A DNA stretch of 64,000 nucleotides from Corynebacterium sp. HMSC036D02 (GTDB lineage: Bacteria > Actinomycetota > Actinomycetes > Mycobacteriales > Mycobacteriaceae): positions 1 to 64,000 of the forward strand of contig NZ_KV827706.1 of NCBI RefSeq assembly GCF_001836165.1. The letters run 5' to 3'. Each line of letters opens with the position of its first letter. Position 1 is the first letter of the stretch. Positions 56,167 through 64,000 of the stretch are shown here, piece by piece. The notes beneath the pieces are model-generated. The model did no database searches. It worked only from the letters and a program-made list of their open reading frames with translations, and was not told the origin of the DNA. Made by a program: the position numbers and the translations under genes.

Positions 56167-56598
56167 ATGCGTGCAACATCTAAGGTCTTCTATTCCATCG
56201 CGACCTACCTCTTCGTGTCGCTCATCGTCTACACCATTGGCGTTAATTACGTCAAGGATGATGGCTACATGTACGGCACCGAGTGGGTTGGCATCGTGGG
56301 TATGGTCCTCGCAATGCTTCTCTGCCTCATGTTGGGTGGCTACCTGCACTTCACCGAAAACCGCTCCGACATCGTACCGGAAGATTGGGAAGAGGCGGAG
56401 ACTGAAGACGCAGCCGGTATCCTCGGCTTCTTCTCTCCGAGCTCCATCTGGCCACTGTGCATGACTGGCTCCATTGCGGTGCTGGGTCTTGGCATCATCT
56501 ACCTCTACTTCTGGATGATCATCCTGGGCGCAGTCCTGCTCGTCACCTCCGTGACTGGCCTGTCCCTGCAGTATGGCCTTCCGAAGGAAAAGCACTAA
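56167..56598 (+). CDS. ctaF: Cytochrome c oxidase subunit IV, actinobacterial
   Basis: The 143-aa protein has four membrane helices and the conserved segments [16 protein letters not shown] and [14 protein letters not shown], the hallmark of the small CtaF subunit of the bc1-aa3 supercomplex. It follows ctaC by 19 bases with AAGGA before the ATG. Confidence 0.95.
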   Translation: MRATSKVFYSIATYLFVSLIVYTIGVNYVKDDGYMYGTEWVGIVGMVLAMLLCLMLGGYLHFTENRSDIVPEDWEEAETEDAAGILGFFSPSSIWPLCMTGSIAVLGLGIIYLYFWMIILGAVLLVTSVTGLSLQYGLPKEKH

Positions 56599-56641
56599 AG
56601 CTTAACCCTTTCCCCGCGCTTTCTAGCGTCACGACTTCTCA

Positions 56642-56670
56642 CGCCCCCGCCACGCATCGTGGCGGGGGCG
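56642..56670 (+). terminator. Terminator after ctaF
   Basis: A perfect 13-bp stem, cgcccccgccacg with cgtggcgggggcg, with a 3-base loop and a TTGT tail. Confidence 0.85.
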
Positions 56671-56879
56671 TTGTCGTTGATAAGACTGCGTCGTACAGTG
56701 TTGTGGAAAGTTCCCAAAATTGGCGAAAGAATTTCGCTGCGGGTGGAACGCTGGGGGAGTGGGCGACTGTCGAAAGCGTGTAACTGTAGGTCTGTGCCTA
56801 GAGTTCCAGCACGTTAACGGCCATTTTTACGGGGGTCAACCGAAAGTTGCAGTCCTGCGCTTTCGCCGACGGGGGCGGG

Positions 56880-56895
56880 TGTGATTTATCTCATT
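56880..56895 (+). promoter_or_regulatory. GlxR-like site upstream of ctaE-qcrCAB
   Basis: TGTGATTTATCTCATT matches the GlxR consensus TGTGANNTANNTCACA at all but the last C and A. It lies about 260 bases before the ctaE start. Confidence 0.5.
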
Positions 56896-57142
56896 AGCGT
56901 TGGTCTGCCCGGAATTGAACTGCGGGGAAAACGTACCGATTCTTGCCCTGTTGCTGGCTTCGCAACAATCGTTGCCAAGTCTCACTACCTGCAGGGATGG
57001 GGCGTCGTAAAGCGTGCTAAAAAGTTCCCGGCTATTTCCTGGAAGACCTATGGTCCGCACCCAGGGTTAAAACTGTGAAGGTCTAGGTCGTAACCTCCAA
57101 AAGATCGGGGGGAAATGAGATGACTTATGCGGCTGGACCAGC

Positions 57143-57148
57143 CATACT
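57143..57148 (+). promoter_or_regulatory. Possible leaderless -10 of ctaE
   Basis: CATACT lies 7 bases before GTG 57156; T1 is replaced by C compared with the other leaderless boxes. Confidence 0.4.
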
Positions 57149-57155
57149 GTTATGC

Positions 57156-57767
57156 GTGACGAGCGTAGTTTCTAACCAAGGTATGGCAGCACCACGTGTT
57201 GCCGCGCTGAACCGACCCAACATGGTCAGCGTCGGCACCATCGTGTTCCTGTCTCAGGAATTGATGTTCTTTGCTGGACTGTTCGCGATGTGGTTCACCT
57301 CGCGTGCGAACGGCCAGGAGGGTGACTGGGCAGAGCACACGGCGCACATCAACGTGCCCATGGGCTTCCTCATTACGAGTGTCCTGGTTCTTTCCTCCGT
57401 GACCTCTCAGTTCGGCGTGTTTGCAGCAGAAAGGGGTGACGTTTACAAGCTCCGACTCTGGTACTCGGTAACCATCGCGTTGGGTGTTGTCTTCTTGGGC
57501 ATCATGGCGTTCGAGTGGACAGAGTTGATCATGGCTGGTGTCACTGTTCAGTCCAGCGTGTTCGGTTCGGTCTTCTACATCCTGACCGGCTTCCACGCGG
57601 CCCACGTGACTGCGGGTCTGATTTCCTTCGGAATCATCTTGGCGCGCATTGCGCGCTCCAAGTTCACGCCTGCACAGGCCACCGCGGCAATGGCAGTGTC
57701 TTACTACTGGCACTTCGTTGACGTTGTGTGGATCGGCGTGTTCGTAGTCATCTACCTAGTTCAGTAG
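57156..57767 (+). CDS. ctaE: Cytochrome c oxidase subunit III
   Basis: The 203-aa subunit III has five membrane helices, as in other actinobacteria, with VSVGTIVFLSQELMFFAG, FHAAHVTAGL and the end SYYWHFVDVVWIGVF. GTG 57156 gives the start MTSVVSNQGMAAPRVAALNRP, which resembles the known C. glutamicum N-terminus; the longer frame from 57120 would add 12 residues with no family counterpart. First gene of ctaE-qcrCAB. Confidence 0.94.
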   Translation: MTSVVSNQGMAAPRVAALNRPNMVSVGTIVFLSQELMFFAGLFAMWFTSRANGQEGDWAEHTAHINVPMGFLITSVLVLSSVTSQFGVFAAERGDVYKLRLWYSVTIALGVVFLGIMAFEWTELIMAGVTVQSSVFGSVFYILTGFHAAHVTAGLISFGIILARIARSKFTPAQATAAMAVSYYWHFVDVVWIGVFVVIYLVQ

Positions 57768-57837
57768 GTCGTAGTCGCCGGAGAATATCCGGCCTACAGT
57801 CATTCATCTCCATGTACGAGTTATCTAAAGGAAAATG

Positions 57838-58722
57838 ATGGATAACATCCAGCAGCCCGCCGCAGTGGAAGACACCACTGCCGCGGCTAAGAAGACCCGC
57901 CGTCGCCGCAAGGCGAAGCGCACGCTTGCTGGCGTCTTTGCACTGAGCATCGGGCTTACCGGCGCAGGTGTCTTGGCTTCCGCCCTGACCCCTGATGCAC
58001 AGGTGGCCACCGCCGCAAAGGATGACCAGGCACTCGTCCAAGAGGGCAAGGACATCTACGAAGTCGCTTGTATCACCTGCCACGGTGCGAACCTGCAGGG
58101 TATCCAGGACCGCGGTCCTTCCCTCGTTGGTATTGGCGCCGGCTCCGTGTACTTCCAGGTTCACTCCGGCCGTATGCCGATGATGTCTAACGACGCTCAG
58201 GCGGAGCGCAAGACTCCGCGCTACACCGAGCAGCAGACCCTGGCGCTTGCCGCCTACGTCGCTGCCAACGGTGGCGGTGCCGACATCGTCTACGACGAGG
58301 ATGGCTCCGTTGCGCAGGAGTCCCTGCGCGGCGCTAACTACAACGGTCAGATCCAGGCAGAGGACGTAGCAAAAGGCTCCGAGCTCTTCCGTATGAACTG
58401 CGCCTCCTGCCACAACTTCACCGGTAGGGGAGGCGCCCTTTCCTCTGGTAAGTTCGCTCCGCCGCTAGACCCCGCCAACGAGCAGGAGATCTACCAGGCG
58501 ATGCTGACCGGTCCGCAGAACATGCCTAAGTTCTCTGACCGTCAGCTGACCGCAGATGAGAAGAAGGACATCATCGCCTACCTCAAGTCTGCGAAGGAAA
58601 CCCCGTCTCCGGCTGGTTGGTCGCTCGGCGGCCTCGGTCCGGTGGCTGAGGGCCTGGCAATGTGGATTATCGGCATCAGCCTTCTGTGCGTTGCCGCTAT
58701 GTGGATTGGATCTCGCTCATGA
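57838..58722 (+). CDS. qcrC: Diheme cytochrome c subunit of bc1 complex
   Basis: QcrC passes electrons from the Rieske protein to CuA within the bc1-aa3 supercomplex, replacing a soluble cytochrome c. The 294-aa protein has an N-terminal basic stretch and membrane helix, two heme c motifs, CITCH and CASCH, each in its own cytochrome c fold with Met ligands (GRMPMM, NMPKF), and a C-terminal helix. Of the two tandem ATG codons, 57838 is better placed after AAAGGA. The stop overlaps the qcrA start (ATGA). Confidence 0.95.
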   Translation: MDNIQQPAAVEDTTAAAKKTRRRRKAKRTLAGVFALSIGLTGAGVLASALTPDAQVATAAKDDQALVQEGKDIYEVACITCHGANLQGIQDRGPSLVGIGAGSVYFQVHSGRMPMMSNDAQAERKTPRYTEQQTLALAAYVAANGGGADIVYDEDGSVAQESLRGANYNGQIQAEDVAKGSELFRMNCASCHNFTGRGGALSSGKFAPPLDPANEQEIYQAMLTGPQNMPKFSDRQLTADEKKDIIAYLKSAKETPSPAGWSLGGLGPVAEGLAMWIIGISLLCVAAMWIGSRS

Positions 58723-59939
58723 GCAACGTAAAGAAGAATTACTCTCGTAAAGAGCTCGATGCTATGAGCAACGACGAGCTCGCAGCGCTCGGTACCGAGC
58801 TGGATGATGTCACCGTTGCCTTCCGCAAGGAGCGCTTCCCAGTCGAGGGAGACCCCGCTGAGAAGCGCGCTGCCGGCAATGTCACCTTCTGGCTTATCAT
58901 CTCCGTCCTGATGGGTATCGCTTTCCTTGGCGTGTACCTCTTCTGGCCGTGGGAGTACAAGATGCTGGGTGAGGATGGCCTGTGGTGGCATACCCTTTAC
59001 ACCCCGCTGCTTGGCCTGACCTCTGGTCTGTGCATCCTGGGCCTGGGCTTCGCCATTGTCCAGTACGTCAAGAAGATTCTCCCCGAGGAGATTTCCGTTC
59101 AGCGTCGCCACGATGGTCCTTCCGAAGAGGTTGACCGTCGCACGCTGACCGCACTCCTCAACGACTCCTGGACCACTTCGACTCTGGGTCGTCGTAAGAC
59201 CATCATGGGTCTGCTCGGCGGTGCTGGCGTTCTCTTCGGCCTTACTGTCATTGCTCCGCTCGGCGGCGCTATCAACAACCCGTGGAAGAAGCGCCACGAC
59301 TTGGACTACACCGGTGACGGCACACTGTGGACCTCCGGTTGGACCATGCACGAGAAGGGCGTCAAGCTCTACCTCGCACGCGACACCGGTACCATCGCTG
59401 AGAAGCACGAGGGTGAGTCCGGCTCTCACTACACCACGCGCGGTGTTACCCGCCTGGTGCGTGTGCGTCCGGAGGATCTCGCTGCCGGTGGTATGGAGAC
59501 CGTCTTCCCGTTGGCTGCTGAGGACGTCAACGATGGTGCTGAGTACTCCGAGGATAAGGATGTCTACACCAACCACATGCACTCCATCCATGGCAACCGT
59601 AACGCCGTGATGCTCATCCGCCTGCGCAACGATGATGCCAAGAAGGCCATCGAGCGCAAGGGTCAGGAAGACTTCCACTACGGCGATTACTACGCCTACT
59701 CCAAGATTTGTACCCACATTGGTTGCCCGACCTCGCTGTACGAGGCTCAGACCAACCGCATTCTTTGCCCGTGCCACCAGTCGCAGTTCGATGCACTGCA
59801 CTACGGCAAGCCGGTCTTCGGCCCGGCCGCTCGTGCGCTGCCGCAGCTGCCGATTGACGTAGACGAAGAGGGCTACCTCATTGCAAAGGGCAACTTCATC
59901 GAGCCCGTCGGACCTGCATTCTGGGAGCGTAAGTCATAA
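58719..59939 (+). CDS. qcrA: Rieske iron-sulfur subunit of bc1 complex
   Basis: The 406-aa protein has a soluble N-terminus, three membrane helices (the actinobacterial layout) and a C-terminal Rieske domain with the cluster ligands CTHIGC and [18 protein letters not shown] before the third helix carries a twin-Arg pair in keeping with Tat-assisted folding. ATG 58719 overlaps the qcrC stop; upstream in-frame codons lie within qcrC and are not used. The stop shares one base with qcrB. Confidence 0.96.
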   Translation: MSNVKKNYSRKELDAMSNDELAALGTELDDVTVAFRKERFPVEGDPAEKRAAGNVTFWLIISVLMGIAFLGVYLFWPWEYKMLGEDGLWWHTLYTPLLGLTSGLCILGLGFAIVQYVKKILPEEISVQRRHDGPSEEVDRRTLTALLNDSWTTSTLGRRKTIMGLLGGAGVLFGLTVIAPLGGAINNPWKKRHDLDYTGDGTLWTSGWTMHEKGVKLYLARDTGTIAEKHEGESGSHYTTRGVTRLVRVRPEDLAAGGMETVFPLAAEDVNDGAEYSEDKDVYTNHMHSIHGNRNAVMLIRLRNDDAKKAIERKGQEDFHYGDYYAYSKICTHIGCPTSLYEAQTNRILCPCHQSQFDALHYGKPVFGPAARALPQLPIDVDEEGYLIAKGNFIEPVGPAFWERKS

Positions 59940-61561
59940 TGAGTAACAAACTTGCACAGATGGGTAACAACATGGACGAGCGGTACTCCGCTGCCGGCGT
60001 CCTGCGTACCCAGCTCAACAAAGTCTTTCCCACTCACTGGTCCTTCATGCTCGGTGAGATGGCACTGTACAGCTTCATCATCTTGGTGCTGACCGGCATC
60101 TACTTGGCGCTGTTCTTCGATCCTTCCATCACGAAGGTCATCTATGACGGCGGCTACACTCCGCTGAACGGCGTCGAGATGTCCCGTGCTTATGCAACGG
60201 CGCTGGATATTTCCTTTGAGGTGCGCGGTGGCCTCTTCGTCCGCCAGATGCACCACTGGGCAGCACTCATGTTCATGATGTCCATGATTGCCCACATGCT
60301 GCGCATCTTCTTCACCGGTGCGTTCCGCCGCCCGCGTGAGGCTAACTGGATTATCGGTTGCGCTCTGATCCTTCTGGGCATGGTCGAGGGCTTCCTCGGT
60401 TACTCCCTCCCGGACGACCTGCTCTCCGGTGTTGGTCTGCGAATCATGTCCGCCATCATCCTGGGTCTGCCGATCATCGGTACCTGGCTGCACTGGGCCA
60501 TCTTCGGTGGCGACTTCCCGTCCGACCTGATGCTGGACCGCTTCTACATCCTGCACGTGCTGGTTATCCCGGGCATCATCCTGGGCCTCATCGCAGCTCA
60601 CCTCATCATGGTCTGGTTCCAGAAGCACACCCAGTTCCCTGGACCGGGTCGCGCTGAGAACAACGTTGTCGGTGTTCGCATTATGCCGGTCTTCGCTACG
60701 AAGGCCATCGGCATGGGCATGATGGTTGCCGGCGTGCTGGCACTCATCTCTGGTCTGATGACGATTAACGCCATTTGGAACCTTGGCCCGTACAACCCGT
60801 CCCAGGTCTCCGCTGGTTCCCAGCCGGATATTTACATGCTGTGGACTGATGGTGTTGCTCGTGTCATGCCGGCATGGGAGCTCTACATCGGCAATTACAC
60901 CATTCCGTCTGCCTTCTGGGTTGCACTGCTCTGTGGTCTGATGGTTGTCCTGCTCTTCGCCTACCCCTTCATTGAGAAGAAGCTGACTGGCGACGACGCT
61001 CACCACAACCTCCTGCAGCGCCCGCGTGACGTTCCGGTTCGCTCCGCTATCGGTGCGGCTGCCATCGTCTTCTTCCTGCTGGTAACGCTGTCTGGTGGTA
61101 ACGACCACGTGGCACACTTCTTCCAAATCTCGCTGAATGCGATGACCTGGGTTGGCCGTATCGGTCTGATTGTCCTGCCGCCGATTGCATACTTTATGAC
61201 CTACCGCATTTGTGTTGGTCTGCAGCGCTCCGACCGTGAGGTGCTGGAGCACGGTATTGAGACCGGCGTCATCAAGCAGCTGCCGAATGGTGCCTTCATC
61301 GAGGTTCACCAGCCGCTCGGTCCGGTCGATGACCATGGCCATCCGATTCCGCTCGAGTACGCTGGCGCCCAGGTTCCGAAGCAGCTTAACCAGCTTGGTC
61401 TGGCTGATTCCGAGACGCAGGGTATCTTCTCCACCGATGACCCGGCTATCGTGTCCCGCGTCAACGAGATTCGCCACGAGAACCACGCTGAGGAGACGGA
61501 GATGTTCCGTCAGCTCAACGAGGCTAACCGTCGCGAGGACGAGGAGAATGGCCGCATTTAG
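59939..61561 (+). CDS. qcrB: Cytochrome b subunit of bc1 complex
   Basis: QcrB holds hemes bL and bH and both menaquinone sites. The 540-aa protein has eight or nine helices; the heme-ligand His pairs are in [17 protein letters not shown] and FYILHVLVI plus GLIAAHLIM. The Qo-site tetrad, usually PEWY, reads PDIY here (SQPDIYMLW). An actinobacterial C-terminal extension of about 120 residues faces the cytoplasm. ATG 59939 overlaps the qcrA stop as TAATG. Confidence 0.96.
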   Translation: MSNKLAQMGNNMDERYSAAGVLRTQLNKVFPTHWSFMLGEMALYSFIILVLTGIYLALFFDPSITKVIYDGGYTPLNGVEMSRAYATALDISFEVRGGLFVRQMHHWAALMFMMSMIAHMLRIFFTGAFRRPREANWIIGCALILLGMVEGFLGYSLPDDLLSGVGLRIMSAIILGLPIIGTWLHWAIFGGDFPSDLMLDRFYILHVLVIPGIILGLIAAHLIMVWFQKHTQFPGPGRAENNVVGVRIMPVFATKAIGMGMMVAGVLALISGLMTINAIWNLGPYNPSQVSAGSQPDIYMLWTDGVARVMPAWELYIGNYTIPSAFWVALLCGLMVVLLFAYPFIEKKLTGDDAHHNLLQRPRDVPVRSAIGAAAIVFFLLVTLSGGNDHVAHFFQISLNAMTWVGRIGLIVLPPIAYFMTYRICVGLQRSDREVLEHGIETGVIKQLPNGAFIEVHQPLGPVDDHGHPIPLEYAGAQVPKQLNQLGLADSETQGIFSTDDPAIVSRVNEIRHENHAEETEMFRQLNEANRREDEENGRI

Positions 61562-61580
61562 CGCCTTCACTCACTGAAAC

Positions 61581-61640
61581 ACGCTCACAGAGCCCGTACC
61601 GCCTTCCATGTACTAGGGAGGGGGTACGGGCTTTCAGCGT
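61581..61640 (+). terminator. Terminator of ctaE-qcrCAB
   Basis: A 10-bp stem, agcccgtacc with ggtacgggct, lies 30 bases after qcrB, with an outer cgct/agcg pairing. Confidence 0.75.
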
Positions 61641-61798
61641 TTATTTGTATGAGGCGTATTAAGTGAAGTCCCGGTCAGCCTTTGGCTGACCGGTCACGAC
61701 GGGCTCTTGCGGTCTTCCGCTTGCTTCGCTTCCTAAGCAGTGATCTCCATGGGGTAAGTGGGTAGGGGCCCTTCTGTCCGTGCATGAGCGGCGCGGAT

Positions 61799-61871
61799 AA
61801 AGGGCAATCTATATATAGAGCAATGAGTTTCGTCCACTCGATGGACGGGATGCTTTCTCATTTTTTGCCCC
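61799..61871 (+). terminator. Structured element with terminator-like tail
   Basis: aagggcaa pairs with ttgcccctt, AATGAG with CTCATT, and an inner CGTCCA with TGGACG around ctcga; TTTTTT follows the CTCAT arm. A TATATA run lies at 61810-61816. It could be a short RNA or an attenuator. Confidence 0.4.
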
Positions 61872-62520
61872 TTATGCGGGCCCCTGATGCGTGCTAATAG
61901 GGCTAGAGGGTGCTTAAGCCCCTTTCTAATTGAAGATCTGTTCTTTCGGTGAGACCGGTGCGCTAGTTGGAGTTCCCGGCGTTGGTAGGAAGAGATTCAA
62001 GGGAAGAGGCGGGGCCTATTACTGAGACAAGCGGTAAGTTCCAGAATTCATGATTCCCTTAGGTTTCGAGCGTCCTTAGTAGTTGAATTCAAGCGGATTG
62101 CTCGGTCCCGTGGCCGGAATCGCTGCGATGAGTGTCGTGCGTGATTGAACAGTGCGCTTTTCGAGCTTCTCTCTTTATATGTATGGCTATTGTTGCATCG
62201 CCGTTGTTCGCGAGTGCTGAAAGGCGGAATGCGTGCGGTGCTGGGAGAGGGATTTCTTTCAACGGTCCGTGCTGTTTGAGGCTCGGATGGGAGTTGGTAG
62301 TGGGTCAAATGGGGCTTTTGTTAAAGCCCATTACGGCGGTGTGACGAAGGTTACATCACTAGTTTTGTGAAGCTTTCCCGTTGACGTATTGTGTCAATGG
62401 TCTAGCGATCGTGGCGCGCCCCTGAGGCGCTGATGTCGCTGCTCAGGCCATGCTTCCGACGATAGTTATTGTGCACTGGAGTGAAAAAATTCCACACTAT
62501 GTCGTTTAGGTTGCCATTTG

Positions 62521-62536
62521 ATAACAGGACGGTAAC
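62521..62536 (+). promoter_or_regulatory. Candidate MtrA-type direct repeat
   Basis: ATAAC-N6-GTAAC. The MtrA response regulator of actinobacteria is reported to bind GTAAC-type direct repeats, and nlpC is a known MtrA target in C. glutamicum. More GTAAC/GTTAC copies lie at 62583-62587 and 62604-62608. Confidence 0.35.
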
Positions 62537-62671
62537 GGGGTTGGTTTTGCGTTTCTGACTCGACATCGCTTGTGATGGTTTCGTAACCTATTCGAGACAT
62601 TGAGTTACCGACACGGTGTACACATCACCGGTGCTCAATACGAACTGAAGATTTAAGCGCCGCGTCTGGCC

Positions 62672-62693
62672 CCTCCTAAAAATTCGGGGGCCG
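62672..62693 (+). other. Hairpin in the nlpC leader
   Basis: ggcccc pairs with ggggcc around a 10-base loop. It is flanked by further pairable G/C blocks up to 62760, about 85 bases before the start codon. Confidence 0.4.
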
Positions 62694-62842
62694 AGTGGAG
62701 ATGGCTCTACAGGAATGGGTCATCGTCGAACGCTAGGCCCGTCCCTTGGGTCAGAGCTTTTTCCGCGTTGCGAAGGCAAATGCAAGGTTTTCCTTCTTTG
62801 GCGGAGAAAGTAGGCGCGCAGGAAGATTTGGAGTTTAAATTC

Positions 62843-63472
62843 GTGGCTAAGCACCGTCGTCAGGGCAACCTAAACACCCGTCGCATTGCATCCACCGCTG
62901 CTATTGCAGCAACCGCAGCAGTTGTTACCCCGGCAGCTGCCAACGCCGCCGAGGTTGTTGTTCCGAACACCGACATCCGCTTCGAGGTTGCCGGCCTGGA
63001 GAACGTTCCGAGCATCCAGCAGCTGCCGAACGTTGACCGCTACATCCCGGCTTTCAGGGCTAACCAGGGTGGCGGCTACGCCGCTGCTGTTGAGACCCCG
63101 GCCGCCGCAGCCCCGGCACCGTCCCAGTCTGTGGGCGAGAAGGTGCTCGCAGCCGCTCGTTCCGCAATCGGTTCCCCGTACGTCTACGGTGCCAATGGTC
63201 CGAGCGCCTTCGATTGCTCTGGCCTGACCTCCTGGGCCTACCAGCAGGCTGGTGTGTCCATCCCGCGTACCTCTCAGGCGCAGGCTTCCGCAGGTACCCC
63301 GGTGTCCCTCGATGCACTGCAGCCGGGTGACATCATCGTGTACTACTCCGGAGCATCCCACGTCGGTATCTACACCGGCAACGGCACCATCATTGACGCT
63401 CTGAACTCCGGCACCCCGGTGGCTGAGCGCTCCCTGCACTACATGCCGATTCACTCCGCAGTTCGCTTCTAA
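62843..63472 (+). CDS. nlpC: NlpC/P60 cell-wall peptidase
   Basis: The 209-aa secreted endopeptidase cuts peptidoglycan stem peptides. It has a signal peptide (about residues 1-35, ending AAANA), a short spacer and a C-terminal NlpC/P60 domain. Catalytic residues: Cys125 in FDCSGLTSW, His173 in SHVGIY, and Asp185 in TIIDALN where a His is more usual. GTG 62843 has GGAG 9 bases upstream and gives VAKHRR as in relatives. In C. glutamicum this gene is reported to be under MtrA and a c-di-AMP riboswitch. Confidence 0.92.
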   Translation: MAKHRRQGNLNTRRIASTAAIAATAAVVTPAAANAAEVVVPNTDIRFEVAGLENVPSIQQLPNVDRYIPAFRANQGGGYAAAVETPAAAAPAPSQSVGEKVLAAARSAIGSPYVYGANGPSAFDCSGLTSWAYQQAGVSIPRTSQAQASAGTPVSLDALQPGDIIVYYSGASHVGIYTGNGTIIDALNSGTPVAERSLHYMPIHSAVRF

Positions 63473-63492
63473 GCGCGCTCGGTAATCGTCTT

Positions 63493-63543
63493 AACCCCTT
63501 CCGCTGCTCTTGCCATGTTGATGGTGAGGGTAGGGAAGGGGTT
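63493..63543 (+). terminator. Terminator after nlpC
   Basis: A 10-bp stem, aaccccttcc with ggaaggggtt, with a long loop of about 31 bases. Confidence 0.55.
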
Positions 63544-63584
63544 CGGCTATTCTTGTAACCGCTATGTTTTTGCTCGGCTGTGGG

Positions 63585-63590
63585 TATAAT
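63585..63590 (+). promoter_or_regulatory. Extended -10 of the ripA-like gene
   Basis: A consensus TATAAT preceded by TGGG lies 40 bases before ATG 63631. Confidence 0.65.
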
Positions 63591-63630
63591 TCAGTCAGCT
63601 ATTAACCTTCTCTAAGTTTCGGGGGTATCT

Positions 63631-64000
63631 ATGTCGCGTCGTGGCCTTGTGTGTGCGGTCGCTGCACTTGCCTTGAGCCCAGCTCCAGTTGTCGTCCTTT
63701 CACCATCGGCTGTGTCCCAGGAGGTTTCTCCTGAGCAGCAGCAGGAAAGCACCTCGCAAGCGCAGGATCCTGAAGACCTCCCCGGCCTCATTGAGCGTAT
63801 GGCGGACGTCGCCCAGCGCGTGTCTGCCAAGGGCGAAGAGGTCAAGGGACTTGAGGACGAGCTCGCCGAGTCGGAGAAGAGCATTGAAGAGCTGGACCGC
63901 AAGGCCGAGGAGGCACACCGTAGTTCCGAAGACGCTTCCGCGGCGGTAGCTGCGCAGCAGGAACGCATCGATGCGCTCGCGCAAAAGCGTTATCGCAGGA
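63631..64000 (+). CDS. RipA-like secreted coiled-coil protein (3' end outside window)
   Basis: The frame is cut by the window end after 123 codons. It has a signal peptide (MSRRGLVCAVAALALSPAP, to about residue 30), a Gln/Glu/Ser-rich segment and the beginning of a long coiled coil (LIERMADVAQRVSAKGEEV, LAESEKSIEELDRKAEEAH). Secreted NlpC/P60 peptidases of the RipA type have this N-terminal coiled coil, and in corynebacteria such a gene follows nlpC. The catalytic domain is not in view. GGGGG precedes the ATG. Confidence 0.8.
   Translation, partial: MSRRGLVCAVAALALSPAPVVVLSPSAVSQEVSPEQQQESTSQAQDPEDLPGLIERMADVAQRVSAKGEEVKGLEDELAESEKSIEELDRKAEEAHRSSEDASAAVAAQQERIDALAQKRYRR

Larger units (their letters stand above)
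56599..57155. other. ctaF-ctaE intergenic region
   Basis: 557 bases without a convincing gene. It contains the ctaF terminator, a GlxR-like site at 56880-56895 and the ctaE promoter near 57143. A 65-codon frame at 56881-57078 has no ribosome site and covers the GlxR-like site. Confidence 0.6.
61562..62842. other. Long qcrB-nlpC intergenic region
   Basis: 1.28 kb without a credible gene. It holds the qcrB terminator, a hairpin with T6 tail at 61799-61871, the palindrome TTGAC-N7-GTCAA at 62381-62397, GTAAC-type repeats near 62521-62608, and hairpins at 62598-62640 and 62672-62693. Short frames such as 62132-62344 lack ribosome sites and coding bias. A long nlpC leader RNA is likely. Confidence 0.6.

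Noticed and set aside
56881..57078. 65-codon frame before ctaE
   Set aside because: No ribosome site, no recognisable sequence, and it covers a GlxR-like operator.
59873..61570. Long open frame opposite qcrB
   Set aside because: Antisense shadow; qcrB has clear family motifs over its full length.
62132..62344. 70-codon frame in the qcrB-nlpC gap
   Set aside because: No ribosome site and a Cys-rich, non-family product in a region with non-coding base use.

Overview
The window is a stretch of chromosomal core from a Corynebacterium species. The evidence is gene content and order known from that genus: an RNase HI/phosphatase fusion next to rnpB, glnA2-glnE, htaA-hmuTUV with hmuO, an asparagine-synthase-type LtsA beside ctaC, the actinobacterial ctaCF and ctaE-qcrCAB blocks, and an nlpC-ripA-like pair. 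Base composition is moderately high in GC. A clinical or skin-type species near C. aurimucosum, C. minutissimum or C. striatum would fit, but I cannot name the species from sequence alone. I see no phage, integrase, CRISPR array, tRNA or intact insertion sequence.

Layout. 0.2-3.9 kb: small proteins, a SURF1 homologue (cytochrome oxidase assembly), a low-molecular-weight phosphatase, a Nif3-like protein and a zinc-ribbon protein. 3.9-8.6 kb: RNase HI/phosphatase fusion, rnpB, an RNB exoribonuclease, a galactokinase-like gene and a small conserved protein. 8.7-18.8 kb: CYTH-CHAD protein, DUF2786 protein, glnA2-glnE, three small proteins and an MFS transporter. 18.8-25.4 kb: thrC, a small protein, a secreted protease-like lipoprotein, a Nudix hydrolase, an AlkC-like glycosylase, a META protein, a TDT exporter and a membrane protein. 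25.5-32.0 kb: iron-regulated heme uptake (htaA-hmuTUV-htaB) followed by heme oxygenase hmuO. 32.2-45.3 kb: glnA, RDD protein, DUF4191 protein, lipA, lipB, gcvHTP, MFS and the triple-lipoyl E2 (aceF). 45.4-54.7 kb: a small protein, pncA, glsA-STAS, pepA, ilvE, cobT-like, DUF3043, erpA and ltsA. 55.0-61.6 kb: ctaC-ctaF and ctaE-qcrC-qcrA-qcrB. 62.8-64.0 kb: nlpC and the start of a RipA-like gene.

Three themes link the genes. (1) Nitrogen and glutamine: glnA, glnA2, the adenylyltransferase glnE, glutaminase glsA, glutamine-dependent ltsA and ilvE. (2) Lipoate and iron-sulfur chemistry: lipB and lipA make lipoyl groups for GcvH and for the three lipoyl domains of the E2, and erpA supplies clusters of the kind LipA needs. 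(3) Heme and iron: a tandem DtxR-type operator controls heme capture, hmuO opens the ring to release iron, and SURF1, ctaCFE and qcrCAB use heme and iron in the bc1-aa3 supercomplex.

The strongest unexpected signal is promoter architecture. About 17 genes carry a -10-like hexamer (TANNNT in nearly all) exactly 7 or 8 bases before the ATG or GTG, with no Shine-Dalgarno sequence. This is what leaderless transcripts look like. It fixes several start codons (thrC, the Nudix gene, the DUF3043 gene, ctaE) and gives a back-to-back pncA/glsA promoter pair. I found no clearly new multi-gene system. The best candidates for undescribed biology are a 51-residue ORF with a G8 tract after SURF1, a pair of matched palindromes near 34.3 kb, and the 1.3-kb structured leader region before nlpC.
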